From assembly GCA_016870175.1 (NCBI GenBank), contig VGCG01000003.1:1-64000 (forward strand): a stretch of 64,000 nucleotides of DNA, in the 5' to 3' direction. The notes under the pieces were generated by a model, which was not told where the DNA came from, did no database searches, and was given only the letters and a program-made list of their open reading frames with translations. The DNA comes from Alphaproteobacteria bacterium. GTDB taxonomy: Bacteria > Pseudomonadota > Alphaproteobacteria > Pelagibacterales > Pelagibacteraceae. Position numbers and translations under genes: made by a program. Of this stretch, positions 1 to 9,984 are shown piece by piece. How positions within the stretch are numbered: the stretch's first letter is position 1; every line of letters starts with the position of its first letter.

Positions 1-575
1 ATATTTTTTATAGAGTTTTCTTTTAAGACACTGCATAACATTTCAATATCTTTTATTTTACCACTTAATACAACTTGACCTTCAGAGTTATCGTTTGCAA
101 TTTGAATACTAAATTTTTCTTTATTTTTTCTCAATATCTCTTCTATTATTTCAATAGTAGTACCTAATATAGCAACCATGCCACCTTCACCTTCAGGAAT
201 GGCATTTTGCATAGCATCCCCTCTTATTCTTAAAATTTTTAAAGTTTCTGAAAAATCTAAATAACCTGCACATGATAATGCAGAATATTCTCCCAAAGAA
301 TGACCTGCAAAATATTTTGCTTTATTTAATTTAATATTAAATTCTTTTTGAGCTACACTAAATATTGCGTAACTAATCAAAAAAATTGCTGGTTGAGTAT
401 TAATTGTTAAATCCAATTCGGTTTTAGGGCCCTCTAAAATTAAACTGGATAGTGGAAATTGAAGGATATTATCAGCCTCCTTGAAAAGATTTTTAACTAA
501 ATCAAATTTATCATAGAATTCTTTTCCCATACCTATAATTTGTGATCCTTGACCTGGGAAAATTACTGAAAACAT
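1..575 (-). CDS. fabD: Malonyl-CoA:ACP transacylase, FabD (3' end outside window)
   Basis: FabD transfers malonyl from CoA to acyl carrier protein in the cytoplasm, supplying the extender unit for fatty acid synthesis. The N-terminus reads MFSVIFPGQGSQ, the usual start of this family, and the nucleophile elbow GHSLGEYSAL with the catalytic Ser is visible near residue 90. A second family block, around RGDAMQ, follows. The start ATG is at 575. About 190 codons are present and the C-terminal third runs off the left edge. It is divergent from rpsF, with 83 bases between start codons that must hold both promoters. Confidence 0.95.
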   Translation of the reverse strand, partial: MFSVIFPGQGSQIIGMGKEFYDKFDLVKNLFKEADNILQFPLSSLILEGPKTELDLTINTQPAIFLISYAIFSVAQKEFNIKLNKAKYFAGHSLGEYSALSCAGYLDFSETLKILRIRGDAMQNAIPEGEGGMVAILGTTIEIIEEILRKNKEKFSIQIANDNSEGQVVLSGKIKDIEMLCSVLKENSIKN

Positions 576-658
576 CTAAAAACTATTTGTTTTGTTTTTT
601 ATCTATTGTAATTAAAGATTTATAATAGTATATCCTCATTTTTTACTAAAGAACTTAA

Positions 659-1021
659 ATGAATTTATACGAACATACAATTATTGCGAGACAAGATGCA
701 TCTCCAAGCGAAATTAAACAATTGACTGAAAAATATTCAAAAATTATTGAAAAAAATAACGGTGAAGTAGTCAAAATGGAAAATTGGGGTCTTTTAAATT
801 TATCTCATGAGATTAAAAAAAATAAAAAAGGTAGCTATATTCATTTTAAACTTAAGGGTAATGGAAGCGTTATTGATGAACTAGAAAAAAATGAAGCGAT
901 AGACAAAAAATTATTAAGATACTTAACTATAAAAGTTAAAAATTTTGATTTAGAAACTAATTATTTTGCTAAACGTGAAGAACGAGAAGATATTAATAAA
1001 AAAGAAAATAATTCAAACTAA
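659..1021 (+). CDS. rpsF: 30S ribosomal protein S6
   Basis: Small-subunit ribosomal protein that binds the central domain of 16S rRNA together with S18. The start [15 protein letters not shown] is the standard S6 opening, and a central NWGLLNL-type segment and [10 protein letters not shown] strand fit the ferredoxin-like fold. The charged Lys/Glu-rich tail is usual for alphaproteobacterial S6. It is the first gene of an rpsF-rpsR-rplI block, with 2 bases before rpsR. No S6:S18-binding leader could be recognised with confidence in the short 5' region. Confidence 0.97.
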   Translation: MNLYEHTIIARQDASPSEIKQLTEKYSKIIEKNNGEVVKMENWGLLNLSHEIKKNKKGSYIHFKLKGNGSVIDELEKNEAIDKKLLRYLTIKVKNFDLETNYFAKREEREDINKKENNSN

Positions 1022-1023
1022 TT

Positions 1024-1296
1024 ATGCCTAAAAGAAAAAGTAACAAAAGAAACACTACACAAAGTAATTTTGCCAAACTGAGTATTTTTCAGCCAAATAA
1101 ATACAAATTTAAAAAATCATGTCCATTATCTATTAAGGGTGCACCAGTGATTGATTACAAAAATATTCGATTACTTAAAAAATACATGTCAGAAAATGGA
1201 AAAATATTACCCTCTAGAATAACCAATGTCAGTCAAAAAAAACAAAGAGAATTATCCTTATCAATTAAAAGAGCTAGAAATTTAGCATTATTGTAA
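1024..1296 (+). CDS. rpsR: 30S ribosomal protein S18
   Basis: Basic small-subunit protein that pairs with S6 on the 16S rRNA platform. The core reads [22 protein letters not shown], here quoted only in part: IDYKNIRLL and GKILPSRI are the S18 signature blocks. The C-terminus [11 protein letters not shown] is also typical. It is 90 residues long, normal for the family, and lies 2 bases after rpsF and 1 base before rplI, so the three are translated as one operon. Confidence 0.97.
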   Translation: MPKRKSNKRNTTQSNFAKLSIFQPNKYKFKKSCPLSIKGAPVIDYKNIRLLKKYMSENGKILPSRITNVSQKKQRELSLSIKRARNLALL

Positions 1297-1297
1297 A

Positions 1298-1756
1298 ATG
1301 AAAGTTATTTTATTAGAAAATCTAAAAAGAATTGGATCTATCGGTGAAATAATAGATGTTAAAAGAGGCTTTGGAAGAAATTTTTTAATAGCCAACAAAA
1401 AAGCTCTTTTTGCCTCAAAAGAAAATATTGCTCAGGTTGAAAAAATTAAATCAGATTTGTCTAAAAAAGATAATGAAAAAAAGCTAGAAGCTAGAAAAAT
1501 TTATGAAAAAATAAACAATAAAGAATATCAAGTTAAGAAATTAAGCACTGAAAATAAAGAATTATATGGTTCAGTAAAGCCAACTGAAATTGCAAAAATT
1601 ATTAATGATAATGACAAAATCGATATCAAACCATCAATGATTCAACCTATTCATGATATTAAATCTATAGGTAAGTTTAAGGTAAAAGTATTTCTACACC
1701 CAGAAGTTGATGCTCAAATAACTATTGATGTTAAATCAGCAGAAGTAATCCAATAA
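1298..1756 (+). CDS. rplI: 50S ribosomal protein L9
   Basis: Large-subunit protein that binds 23S rRNA and helps maintain reading frame. The N-terminal rRNA-binding domain starts MKVILLENLKRIGSIGEI and continues through VKRGFGRNFLI. A long Lys/Glu-rich connecting helix (about residues 40-75) leads to the C-terminal domain with ELYGSVKPTEIA. The 152-residue length is normal. The ATG follows the rpsR stop after one base, indicating translational coupling. Confidence 0.97.
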   Translation: MKVILLENLKRIGSIGEIIDVKRGFGRNFLIANKKALFASKENIAQVEKIKSDLSKKDNEKKLEARKIYEKINNKEYQVKKLSTENKELYGSVKPTEIAKIINDNDKIDIKPSMIQPIHDIKSIGKFKVKVFLHPEVDAQITIDVKSAEVIQ

Positions 1757-1826
1757 TTATACAACTTTCTCCCCAGCAGTTATTAATAATTTTTTTTTGG
1801 AATTTTTTATGTAATTTGTTTTTTAA

Positions 1827-3245
1827 ATGGAAAATAATTTAAGAGTTATAAAAGATAAATTTAAAGAGCTTCCAAATAATATTGAGGCGGAGCAAGCAAT
1901 TATTGGTTCATTGCTAATGAGCAATGAAATATTTGATGAAATTAGCTTGATGTTAAAAAGTAATCACTTTTATGATCCAATGCATCAGAAAATCTTTTCG
2001 GCCATTGAAAATCTAATTTATAGAGGTATGCTTGCAAATCCAATAACTCTAAAAAATTACTTTGAAAATGAAAAAGATGATTTAAACATTCCTGAATATC
2101 TCGTTAAAATTACTAAATTTTCAACATCAACAAGACAGGCAAACGAATACTCAAAAATTATCTACGATATGTTTGTCAGAAGAGAACTTATTAAAATTTC
2201 AGAACAAACAATAGATAGCGCAAAGTTAAACGACTTAGAAACTAATGGACAAACTATAATCGAAAATTCAGAAAGATTGTTGTTTGATCTTGCAGAAAAA
2301 GGCTCTTTTAATTCTTCAATTATAAAATTTGATGAGGCCATGAGACAAACAATTGAAATGGCCTCTGCAGCCTATAAAAATGAAGAGGGAATAGTTGGGG
2401 TACCAACTGGTCTTAGAGATCTAGATGATAGATTGGGCGGACTGCACCGATCTGATTTAATAATTATTGCTGGCCGTCCTTCCATGGGTAAAACATCTCT
2501 TGCTACTAATATTGCTTTCAACGCAGCTAAAAAACTTCAAGAAAGTGGAAAAAAATCATCAATTGCATTTTTTTCTCTTGAAATGTCATCTGAACAACTT
2601 TCAACAAGAATTCTAGCTGAACAATCTAGAATTAGATCAAATGATATTAGAAGAGGGAAAATTTCCGAGGAACAATTTGATAAGTTTTTAGAGGTTTCAA
2701 AAAATATTGCCGAGCTTCCTCTTTATATAGATGAAACACCGGCAATTAGTATTGCTGCTATGAGTAACAGATCAAGACGAATTAAAAGAATGCATGGGCT
2801 TGATATGATTATTGTAGACTATATTCAGCTAATGAAAGGAACTTCATTTAATAAAGATGGAAGAGTTCAAGAAATCTCTCAGATTACTCAAGGCCTTAAG
2901 GCTATAGCGAAAGAACTTTCAATTCCTGTTGTTGCTTTATCGCAATTATCAAGACAAGTTGAACAAAGAGATGATCACATACCTCAACTCGCAGATTTGA
3001 GAGAGTCTGGATCCATTGAACAAGATGCCGATGTCGTTATGTTTGTTTATAGGGAGGGTTATTATCTTCAAAGAAAAGAGCCTAGAGAAGCAACCGTCGA
3101 ACATGCTGAATGGCAAGCTAAAATGAATGAGGTTGCACATTTGGCGCAGATAATTATTGGAAAACAAAGACACGGCCCTACTGGTAAAATAAACTTAGAA
3201 TTTGAGGAACAATTTACTAAATTTAAGGATACTCAATTAAGCTAA
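1827..3245 (+). CDS. dnaB: Replicative DNA helicase DnaB
   Basis: Hexameric 5'-3' helicase that unwinds DNA at the replication fork. It has the N-terminal primase-interacting domain (residues 15-120, beginning LPNNIEAEQAIIGSLL), a linker, then a RecA-type ATPase domain. Walker A is GRPSMGKTS near residue 215 and Walker B is MIIVDYIQLM near 330; the DLRESGSIEQDAD block and a C-terminal RHGPTG follow. The 472-residue length is standard and no intein is present. It lies 70 bases after rplI, as in many proteobacteria. Confidence 0.97.
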   Translation: MENNLRVIKDKFKELPNNIEAEQAIIGSLLMSNEIFDEISLMLKSNHFYDPMHQKIFSAIENLIYRGMLANPITLKNYFENEKDDLNIPEYLVKITKFSTSTRQANEYSKIIYDMFVRRELIKISEQTIDSAKLNDLETNGQTIIENSERLLFDLAEKGSFNSSIIKFDEAMRQTIEMASAAYKNEEGIVGVPTGLRDLDDRLGGLHRSDLIIIAGRPSMGKTSLATNIAFNAAKKLQESGKKSSIAFFSLEMSSEQLSTRILAEQSRIRSNDIRRGKISEEQFDKFLEVSKNIAELPLYIDETPAISIAAMSNRSRRIKRMHGLDMIIVDYIQLMKGTSFNKDGRVQEISQITQGLKAIAKELSIPVVALSQLSRQVEQRDDHIPQLADLRESGSIEQDADVVMFVYREGYYLQRKEPREATVEHAEWQAKMNEVAHLAQIIIGKQRHGPTGKINLEFEEQFTKFKDTQLS

Positions 3246-3266
3246 ATTCAATTATATAGCCTATGA

Positions 3267-5657
3267 ATGTTATCTTTTTTATACCAAAATACTGTTATTA
3301 AAAATCCAAAAACAATTTTTGCGTTATTGATAATTGCTGTATTAAGTTTTGGATACTATTTAAAAGATTTTAGTTTAGATGCCTCATCTGAAACCTTGTT
3401 AATCGAAGGAGATCCTGATTTTGCATATCTTGAAGAAATTACAGAACGATATGGTTCTAAAGAATTTTTGCTATTAACCTATACTCCTAGTGAGGGAATG
3501 GTGAGTGATGCGTCGATTAATAATTTATTAAGCCTAAAATATAAAATTCAAACTTTTAATTGGGTGCATAGTGTTATTACTATTCTAGATATACCATTAT
3601 TAGACAATTCAGATGCACCTATTCAAGAAAGATTAGAAAATTTTAAAACACTTAAAGATGAAGGTGTTAATAAAGAGAGGGGTTTTCAAGAAATTTTAAA
3701 TAGTCCTGTTTTTAAAAACCTTTTAATTAGTGAGGACGGCAAAACCACTGGTATTCTTGTGTATATAAAACCTAATGAAAAATTAATAAATATTGAAAAT
3801 AAATCTAAAGCAGAAATAGAAAATTATAAAAATTTTATAAAAAAACAAAACCATGAAAACATCATTGAAATTAGAGATGTTATTAGAAGTTATGAGGATA
3901 TTGGTAAAATTTATCTAGGCGGGATTCCAATGATTGCGGATGATATGATGACATTTGTAAAAAATGATATCATTATTTTTGGATTGGGGGTCCTATTATT
4001 TATTATTGCCACTTTATGGTTTGTCTTTAGAAAACTTATTTGGATTATAATTCCAATTAGCAGCTGTTTTTTTTCAGTTGTTATTATGATGGGATTACTT
4101 GGAATTGTAGGATGGCAAGTTACGGTGATTTCGTCAAATTTTATTGCTTTAATGTTAATTTTAACGATAGCAATGAATATTCATATGAGTGCTAGATTTT
4201 TACAACTAAAAAAAGATTTTCCTAATCATAATAATTTTGAAATTCTTAATATCACCACCAGTAAAATGTTTATGCCCATTTTATATACTGTGCTAACAAC
4301 TATAGTTGCATTTTTATCTTTGGTATTAAGTAATATTAAACCAATTATAGATTTCGGTTGGATGATGACCATTGGTCTTACGGTATCTTTTATTATAACT
4401 TTTACTTTGCTGCCTAGCCTCTTGGGATTTACATCAGCAGAAAATATAATTTTGCAAGAGACAAAAAATTCAAAAATAACATCATTTTTTGGTGAATTAT
4501 CTCTGAATAATAAAAAAACAATTATTGGTATTACTTTTTTAGTAATTATTTTAAGTGTCTTTGGGATAAGCCGTCTTGAGGTTGAAAACAGTTTCATTAA
4601 CTATTTCAATAAAAATACGGAAATTTATAAAGGAATGAAACTAATTGATGATGAATTAGGAGGCACAACGCCTTTGGAAATCATTTTAAAATTTCCTAAA
4701 AAAGAAACTCAATATCAAGAGGAAATTGATGCTGATGATTGGGGAGCTGAGGAGGAAGGTAATGAGGAAAAATATTGGTTTACAAAGGATAAAATAGATA
4801 AAATTACCTCTGTTCACAATTATCTAGATGGCTTACCTCAAGTTGGAAAAGTTTTATCATTTTCTTCAATTATAGAAATTGCCAAACAATTAAATAATAA
4901 CAAGCCTCTTGGAACTTTAGAGATGGCAGTACTTTATTCTAAGATTCCTCAAAGTATTAAAACAGAGATTGTCGATCCATATATTTCTATAAAAGATAAT
5001 GAGGCAAGAATAAATTTAAGAATTATTGACTCACAAGAGAACTTAAGGAGAGATGATTTAATTAATAAAATTAATTTTGATTTAAAAAATAAAATTGGCT
5101 TAAAAGAAGATGAATATAAAATTGGAGGAGTTTTAATTTTATTTAATAATTTACTCCAAAGTTTATTTAAATCTCAAATTTTAAGTTTAGGACTAGTGAT
5201 GACTGGAATTTTCGCTATGTTTGTAGTTTTGTTTAAAAATATAAAATTATCTGTTATTGGCGTTGTACCAAATTTTATTGCTGCACTTTTAATTTTAGGA
5301 ATTATTGGATTACTTGGAGTTCCTTTAGATATGATGACTATCACAATTGCCTCGATCACTATTGGAATTGCCGTTGACAATAGCATTCATTATATTTACA
5401 GGTTTAGAGAGGAATTTAATATCAACAAAGATTATATCAAAACCGTAAAAGTTTGTCATTCGACTGTCGGTGTTGCTATATTAAATACTTCTATTACTAT
5501 TATTTTCGGTTTTTCAATTTTAATCTTTTCTAAATTCATTCCAACAATATATTTTGGAATGTTTACCGGGCTTGCAATGTTGTTGGCTATGATATTTGTG
5601 CTTACTTTATTACCGTGTTTAATTTTAATTGCTAAACCCTTTGGAAATGAGCTTTAA
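3267..5657 (+). CDS. MMPL/RND-superfamily membrane transporter
   Basis: Inner-membrane exporter of the RND superfamily, substrate unknown. The 796-residue chain has the typical duplicated plan: one N-terminal membrane helix, a large soluble loop (about residues 35-225), a bundle of about five helices, then a second helix, loop and bundle. The second bundle holds GIAVDNSIHYIYRFREE, the MMPL motif with a charged residue in the membrane helix. The equivalent site in the first bundle reads LTIAMNIHMSARF and lacks the acidic residue. An acidic insert lies around residues 485-505. Homologues include hopanoid and lipid transporters (HpnN-like), but no hopanoid genes are nearby. It abuts cvpA (stop and start share one base). 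Confidence 0.85.
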   Translation: MLSFLYQNTVIKNPKTIFALLIIAVLSFGYYLKDFSLDASSETLLIEGDPDFAYLEEITERYGSKEFLLLTYTPSEGMVSDASINNLLSLKYKIQTFNWVHSVITILDIPLLDNSDAPIQERLENFKTLKDEGVNKERGFQEILNSPVFKNLLISEDGKTTGILVYIKPNEKLINIENKSKAEIENYKNFIKKQNHENIIEIRDVIRSYEDIGKIYLGGIPMIADDMMTFVKNDIIIFGLGVLLFIIATLWFVFRKLIWIIIPISSCFFSVVIMMGLLGIVGWQVTVISSNFIALMLILTIAMNIHMSARFLQLKKDFPNHNNFEILNITTSKMFMPILYTVLTTIVAFLSLVLSNIKPIIDFGWMMTIGLTVSFIITFTLLPSLLGFTSAENIILQETKNSKITSFFGELSLNNKKTIIGITFLVIILSVFGISRLEVENSFINYFNKNTEIYKGMKLIDDELGGTTPLEIILKFPKKETQYQEEIDADDWGAEEEGNEEKYWFTKDKIDKITSVHNYLDGLPQVGKVLSFSSIIEIAKQLNNNKPLGTLEMAVLYSKIPQSIKTEIVDPYISIKDNEARINLRIIDSQENLRRDDLINKINFDLKNKIGLKEDEYKIGGVLILFNNLLQSLFKSQILSLGLVMTGIFAMFVVLFKNIKLSVIGVVPNFIAALLILGIIGLLGVPLDMMTITIASITIGIAVDNSIHYIYRFREEFNINKDYIKTVKVCHSTVGVAILNTSITIIFGFSILIFSKFIPTIYFGMFTGLAMLLAMIFVLTLLPCLILIAKPFGNEL

Positions 5658-6202
5658 TGCTAGAAACGTTAAAAATTTTTTTTGTTGAAAGATCAATAAT
5701 TGACCTTTTATATATGACAATTTCAATTTTCTATTCAATCCAATGTTATATTAGAGGATTTATTTTAAGTTTACTTAGCATGGCTAAATGGGTATTAGCT
5801 TATATTGTAACGATAAGTTTATTTCCAAGAGCTAAACCTTATTTAAAAGATATAATTGACAATGAATATATACTCGATATTGGTTTGAATATTAGTATAT
5901 TTGTTATTGCAATCTTTGTAATATTATTTGTTAATAAATTAATAAGCAAAGCAGTCATCTATTCACGTCTTGGTGGATTAGATGCCATGTTTGGATTCTT
6001 TTTTGGTTTTGTTAAGGCCTATATTTATTCATTGTTTATTTTTTCAGCTATTCACATTGTCTATAACTATGATAAATGGCCGATAAATTTAGATAAATCA
6101 TACGTCTTTCCATATTTAGAAAAAGGTAGTAACTATCTTTTGAACGAATTTCCCAATGAGAAAATATACCAAGATTCTAAGGAAAAAATTAACAATATTT
6201 GA
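5657..6202 (+). CDS. cvpA: CvpA family membrane protein
   Basis: Small inner-membrane protein of the CvpA (colicin V production) family, linked to envelope homeostasis; its molecular role is unsettled. Four hydrophobic segments are visible within residues 10-125, with the family pattern IRGFILSLL and later LGGLDAMFGFFFG, where the Gly-rich segment is the CvpA signature. It starts at the stop of the MMPL gene and its end overlaps purF by 47 bases. The cvpA-purF pairing is conserved in proteobacteria. Confidence 0.9.
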   Translation: MLETLKIFFVERSIIDLLYMTISIFYSIQCYIRGFILSLLSMAKWVLAYIVTISLFPRAKPYLKDIIDNEYILDIGLNISIFVIAIFVILFVNKLISKAVIYSRLGGLDAMFGFFFGFVKAYIYSLFIFSAIHIVYNYDKWPINLDKSYVFPYLEKGSNYLLNEFPNEKIYQDSKEKINNI

Positions 6203-7637
6203 CCCAAAATTAAGAGAGGAATGCGGAGTATTTGGTATCAGTAATAATCCAGACGCATCTGCACTTACTGCACTGGGTCTTCACGCACTTCAACATCGTG
6301 GACAAGAGGGTTGTGGAATAGTTAGTTTTGATGGAAGAAAATATTATTCTGAAAAAAGATTTGGTTTAGTGGGTGATAACTTTAATGACGAAAAATTATT
6401 AAAAAATCTAAAAGGAAATTATGCTATTGGTCATAACAGATATAGTACGACTGGCGAAAATACTTTAAGAAATATTCAACCATTTTTTGCAGATACAAAC
6501 GCTGGGGGAATTGGCATAGCTCATAACGGAAATCTGACTAATTCGATTACTCTTAGAAAAAAACTAGTTGAGGATGGTGCTATTTTTTACTCAACTTCAG
6601 ATACAGAAACAATTGTTCATTTAATTTCAAAATCTAAAAGACTTAAAACAATTGATAAAATCATTGATGCAATATTTCAAATACAAGGTGGTTATGCTCT
6701 AGTCATGTTAACTCAAGAAGCTTTAATAGGCGTTAAAGATCCATTCGGGATAAGGCCATTAATAATAGGAAAATTAAAAGATAGTTATGTTTTAGCTTCA
6801 GAAACATGTGCGTTAGATATTATTGGAGCAAAATTTGTAAGAGAAGTTGAAAATGGTGAAATAGTTATGATTGAAAATAATCAGCTTCAAAGTATCAAAC
6901 CCTTCCCTCCTCAAAAAGTTAGACCATGTGTATTTGAATATATTTATTTTGCAAGACCAGATAGTTTTATAAATGGCAAAACTGCGTATGAACATAGAAA
7001 AAATCTTGGTAAAGAACTTGCCCAAGAAAATAATATTGACGCTGACATAATTGTGCCAGTTCCGGACTCAGGAAATGCTGCTGCGCTAGGATTTGCACAA
7101 TCTATTGGTAAAAATTTTGAGCATGGTCTTATTCGAAACCATTATGTAGGTAGAACTTTTATTGAACCAAGTCAAAAAATTAGAAGTTTAGGAGTAAAAT
7201 TAAAATTAAATGCAAATCAAACAACAATCAAAAATAAAAAAATAATCCTAATTGACGACTCGTTAGTAAGGGGTACAACTTCGCACAAAATTGTTAAAAT
7301 GTTGTATGATGCTGGTGCTAAAGAAGTACATGTTCAAATAGCGTGTCCAGAGATAAGATATCCTGATTTTTATGGGGTAGACACACCTACCAAAAAAGAA
7401 TTATTAGCAGCAAACAAAACTAACAATGAAATTTGTGAATACATAGGAGCTAAATCCCTAAAATTTCTCTCATTGGACGGATTATATAGAGCCATAGGCT
7501 TTGAAAAGAGAAATAATAACTACCCTCAATTAACCGATCACTATTTTACTGGTGATTACCCAGTTAAACCAGTTGATGAACTTGGAGATAATAAAATAAC
7601 TCAATTATCTTTACTAAGCAGTGGATCAAATAACTAA
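6156..7637 (+). CDS. purF: Amidophosphoribosyltransferase PurF
   Basis: First committed step of purine synthesis: PRPP plus glutamine gives phosphoribosylamine. The N-terminal Ntn-glutaminase begins at the EECGVFGI motif, whose Cys (residue 23) is the nucleophile after a 22-residue leader is removed. RGQEG and HNRYSTTG follow. The PRPP loop IILIDDSLVRGTTS is in the C-terminal half. Of the four cysteines that bind the 4Fe-4S cluster in Bacillus-type PurF, only the first (RPCVFEYIYF) is evident; the others read PDFYG and LTDHYFTGDYP. The ATG at 6156 lies inside cvpA and is the only in-frame start upstream of the Cys. Confidence 0.95.
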   Translation: MRKYTKILRKKLTIFDPKLREECGVFGISNNPDASALTALGLHALQHRGQEGCGIVSFDGRKYYSEKRFGLVGDNFNDEKLLKNLKGNYAIGHNRYSTTGENTLRNIQPFFADTNAGGIGIAHNGNLTNSITLRKKLVEDGAIFYSTSDTETIVHLISKSKRLKTIDKIIDAIFQIQGGYALVMLTQEALIGVKDPFGIRPLIIGKLKDSYVLASETCALDIIGAKFVREVENGEIVMIENNQLQSIKPFPPQKVRPCVFEYIYFARPDSFINGKTAYEHRKNLGKELAQENNIDADIIVPVPDSGNAAALGFAQSIGKNFEHGLIRNHYVGRTFIEPSQKIRSLGVKLKLNANQTTIKNKKIILIDDSLVRGTTSHKIVKMLYDAGAKEVHVQIACPEIRYPDFYGVDTPTKKELLAANKTNNEICEYIGAKSLKFLSLDGLYRAIGFEKRNNNYPQLTDHYFTGDYPVKPVDELGDNKITQLSLLSSGSNN

Positions 7638-7772
7638 TCAATTAATCAAAAGTCTGAACTTTTTAATCACCAATATTTGATCAATTTTTAAAGGATTAAA
7701 TAATATTATTAATATTTAAAAAAATTGAATTCTTTGCTTTAAATTTATTAATAAACTAATATCTAGATATTG

Positions 7773-9068
7773 ATGATAAACACAAAAAATCAAATTATCG
7801 AGTACTTTAAATCTGGAGTAAAGGATTTAAAAAATATTAAAATAGGAATTGAACATGAAAAATTTCTTTTTAATATTAAAGATGATAAAAGGATAAATTA
7901 TTCTAAGGTTAAAGAAATTTTCGACGCTCTTACAGAATTTGGTTGGAAACCTGTATATGAAAAAAATAATATTATAGCTTTAAACAAAGGAGGTAAAAAT
8001 ATAACTCTGGAACCTGGAAATCAAATTGAACTTTCAGGAGATAAGCTAAACCATATCCATGAAGTTTGCTCAGAAGCTCAAGATTATTTATTTGAATTGA
8101 GACAAGTTACCAAAAAACTAAATATAAAAATTGTTAGTGCAGGATTTGATCCAATTTCAAAATTAGAAAACATACCAAACAATCCAAAACAACGATATAA
8201 GCTCATGACTAGAGATATGCCTAAGGGAGGTCAGTTAAGTCTAGATATGATGTACAGAACTTGTGGTACCCAAGTGAATATTGATTATATTTCAGAAGAA
8301 GATTTTGTTAAAAAATTTAGAATTGTAAATTCAATTGTTCCTATTTCAATTGCTTTGTTTGCAAACTCCTCAATAGTTGAAAAAAAAAATAGCAATTACT
8401 TATCTTATAGGTCAAAAGTTTGGCAAAATACTTCTCGGGGTGGTCTTCCGAAAATATTTTTTGAAAAATTAAATTTTGAAAAATACGCAGATTTTGTAAT
8501 TAATTTTCCTATTTTATTTATACAACATAATAATAATTATATTTCTGGTAAAAATTATATTTTTAAAGATTTTATGGAAGGCAAAATAAGTGAAATAGAT
8601 AACAGATTACCTACCGAGGATGATTTAACTACACATTTGACCACAATTTTTACCGAAAATAGATTAAAAAAATATATTGAACTTAGATCTATGGATGCTT
8701 GTGGTTGGGATTGCTTATGTTCAGGTCCTGCTTTTAATACTGGTTTACTTTATGGAAATATTGATGAAACTTATGAATTAATCTCAAAGTGGGACAAAGA
8801 CAAAATTATTAACGCCTATTTTGAGGCACCTAAAAAAGGTTTTAACACTCAATTAATGGGAAAAGATCTTCTTTATTGGGCATCAATTTTATTAGAACTT
8901 TCAAAGAAAGGCCTAAATAAAAGAGATTTTTTAAATAAACATAAAAAAAATGAAACTATATTTTTAGATCATTTACAAAAAGTAATTGATAATAGAACTA
9001 CCAATGCAGATCATATGATTAATAAATTTTCAATAAATGAAAATTTAGATGAATTGTATGACAAATAA
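7773..9068 (+). CDS. gshA: Glutamate-cysteine ligase, plant/alphaproteobacterial (GCS2) type
   Basis: Makes gamma-glutamylcysteine from Glu, Cys and ATP, the rate-limiting step of glutathione synthesis. Family features are IGIEHEKFLF near residue 25 (metal/ATP-binding Glu), TLEPGNQIELSG near 85, MYRTCGTQVNIDY near 165 and ELRSMDACGWDC near 310. The length (about 431 residues) fits GCS2 enzymes rather than E. coli-type GshA. A TTG sits directly before the ATG at 7773; the ATG is preferred. The end overlaps gshB, so the two steps are coupled. Confidence 0.93.
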   Translation: MINTKNQIIEYFKSGVKDLKNIKIGIEHEKFLFNIKDDKRINYSKVKEIFDALTEFGWKPVYEKNNIIALNKGGKNITLEPGNQIELSGDKLNHIHEVCSEAQDYLFELRQVTKKLNIKIVSAGFDPISKLENIPNNPKQRYKLMTRDMPKGGQLSLDMMYRTCGTQVNIDYISEEDFVKKFRIVNSIVPISIALFANSSIVEKKNSNYLSYRSKVWQNTSRGGLPKIFFEKLNFEKYADFVINFPILFIQHNNNYISGKNYIFKDFMEGKISEIDNRLPTEDDLTTHLTTIFTENRLKKYIELRSMDACGWDCLCSGPAFNTGLLYGNIDETYELISKWDKDKIINAYFEAPKKGFNTQLMGKDLLYWASILLELSKKGLNKRDFLNKHKKNETIFLDHLQKVIDNRTTNADHMINKFSINENLDELYDK

Positions 9069-9984
9069 AATAGTTGCCATCCAAGGAAATCATCCTTCAA
9101 AATTAAAACCACTTACAGATACTAGTGTTTTTCTGGCAACCGAAATACAGAAAAAAAAGTATAAAATTTATTATTATGAACCTAAAAATTTATCGATAAT
9201 TAATAAAAACGTAATTGCAGAGGGATATTTTATTAAATTTAATTATTATAATAAAAATTTTTATAAAATATTAAAAAAGCAAAAATTAAATCTCAGTAAA
9301 TGTAAATTTATTTTAATTAGGCAAAATCCTCCTTTTAATCTAGAATATATTTCAACTACATATATTTTAGATACAATAAAGCATAAAGTTAAAATTATTA
9401 ATGATCCAACTGCAATTAGAAATGTCTCTGAAAAATTATATTCTAGCAAATATCAAAAATATATGCCAAGCACTATATTTACTCAAAATATTCATGAAAT
9501 TAAAAACTTTTTTAAAAATCATCCAAAAGTAATTGTGAAACCCATCCATGGTCATGGCGGAAACGATATATATCTTTTTAATAAATTTAATAAAAATTTA
9601 ATTAATAAAATTATAAAAAAACATAACCACATTATGTGCCAAAAATTTTTACCAAAAATATCTAAGGGTGATAAAAGAGTTTTTTTAATTAATGGTAAAA
9701 TAGCTGGAGTCATTTCGAGAGTGCCGAAAAAAGGGTCTTATTTAAGTAATATGAGTAAAGGAGGCCAAGCTATAAATATTTCTCTAACTAAAAAAGAAGC
9801 TTACATTTCAAAAATAATTGCTCAAGATTTAAAAAAACAAAAAATTTATTTATCAGGAATAGATTTTATTGATCAAAAACTTAATGGAGATATTAATGTC
9901 ACCTCACCTACTGGGCTTAAAACTTTATACGACTTATCTGGAATAAATCTCGCTAAAACTTTTTGGAAAGAATTAAAAGCTTGA
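9058..9984 (+). CDS. gshB: Glutathione synthetase
   Basis: ATP-grasp ligase adding glycine to gamma-glutamylcysteine. The N-terminal domain opens KIVAIQGNHPSKLKPLTDTS. The ATP-grasp region contains VIVKPIHGHGGNDIYLF, then GDKRVFLINGKIAG and, near the end, the substrate-loop segment INVTSPTGLKTLYDLSG, a strong GshB signature. Two in-frame ATGs (9049 and 9058) lie within the last codons of gshA; 9058 gives the shorter overlap and a family-like N-terminus. The protein is Lys/Ile/Asn-rich, reflecting the AT bias. Confidence 0.93.
   Translation: MTNKIVAIQGNHPSKLKPLTDTSVFLATEIQKKKYKIYYYEPKNLSIINKNVIAEGYFIKFNYYNKNFYKILKKQKLNLSKCKFILIRQNPPFNLEYISTTYILDTIKHKVKIINDPTAIRNVSEKLYSSKYQKYMPSTIFTQNIHEIKNFFKNHPKVIVKPIHGHGGNDIYLFNKFNKNLINKIIKKHNHIMCQKFLPKISKGDKRVFLINGKIAGVISRVPKKGSYLSNMSKGGQAINISLTKKEAYISKIIAQDLKKQKIYLSGIDFIDQKLNGDINVTSPTGLKTLYDLSGINLAKTFWKELKA

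Noticed and set aside
3267-5657. Hopanoid transporter HpnN
   Set aside because: The fold is the same superfamily, but no hopanoid synthesis genes are in the window and the first membrane bundle differs; kept as MMPL-type transporter of unknown cargo.
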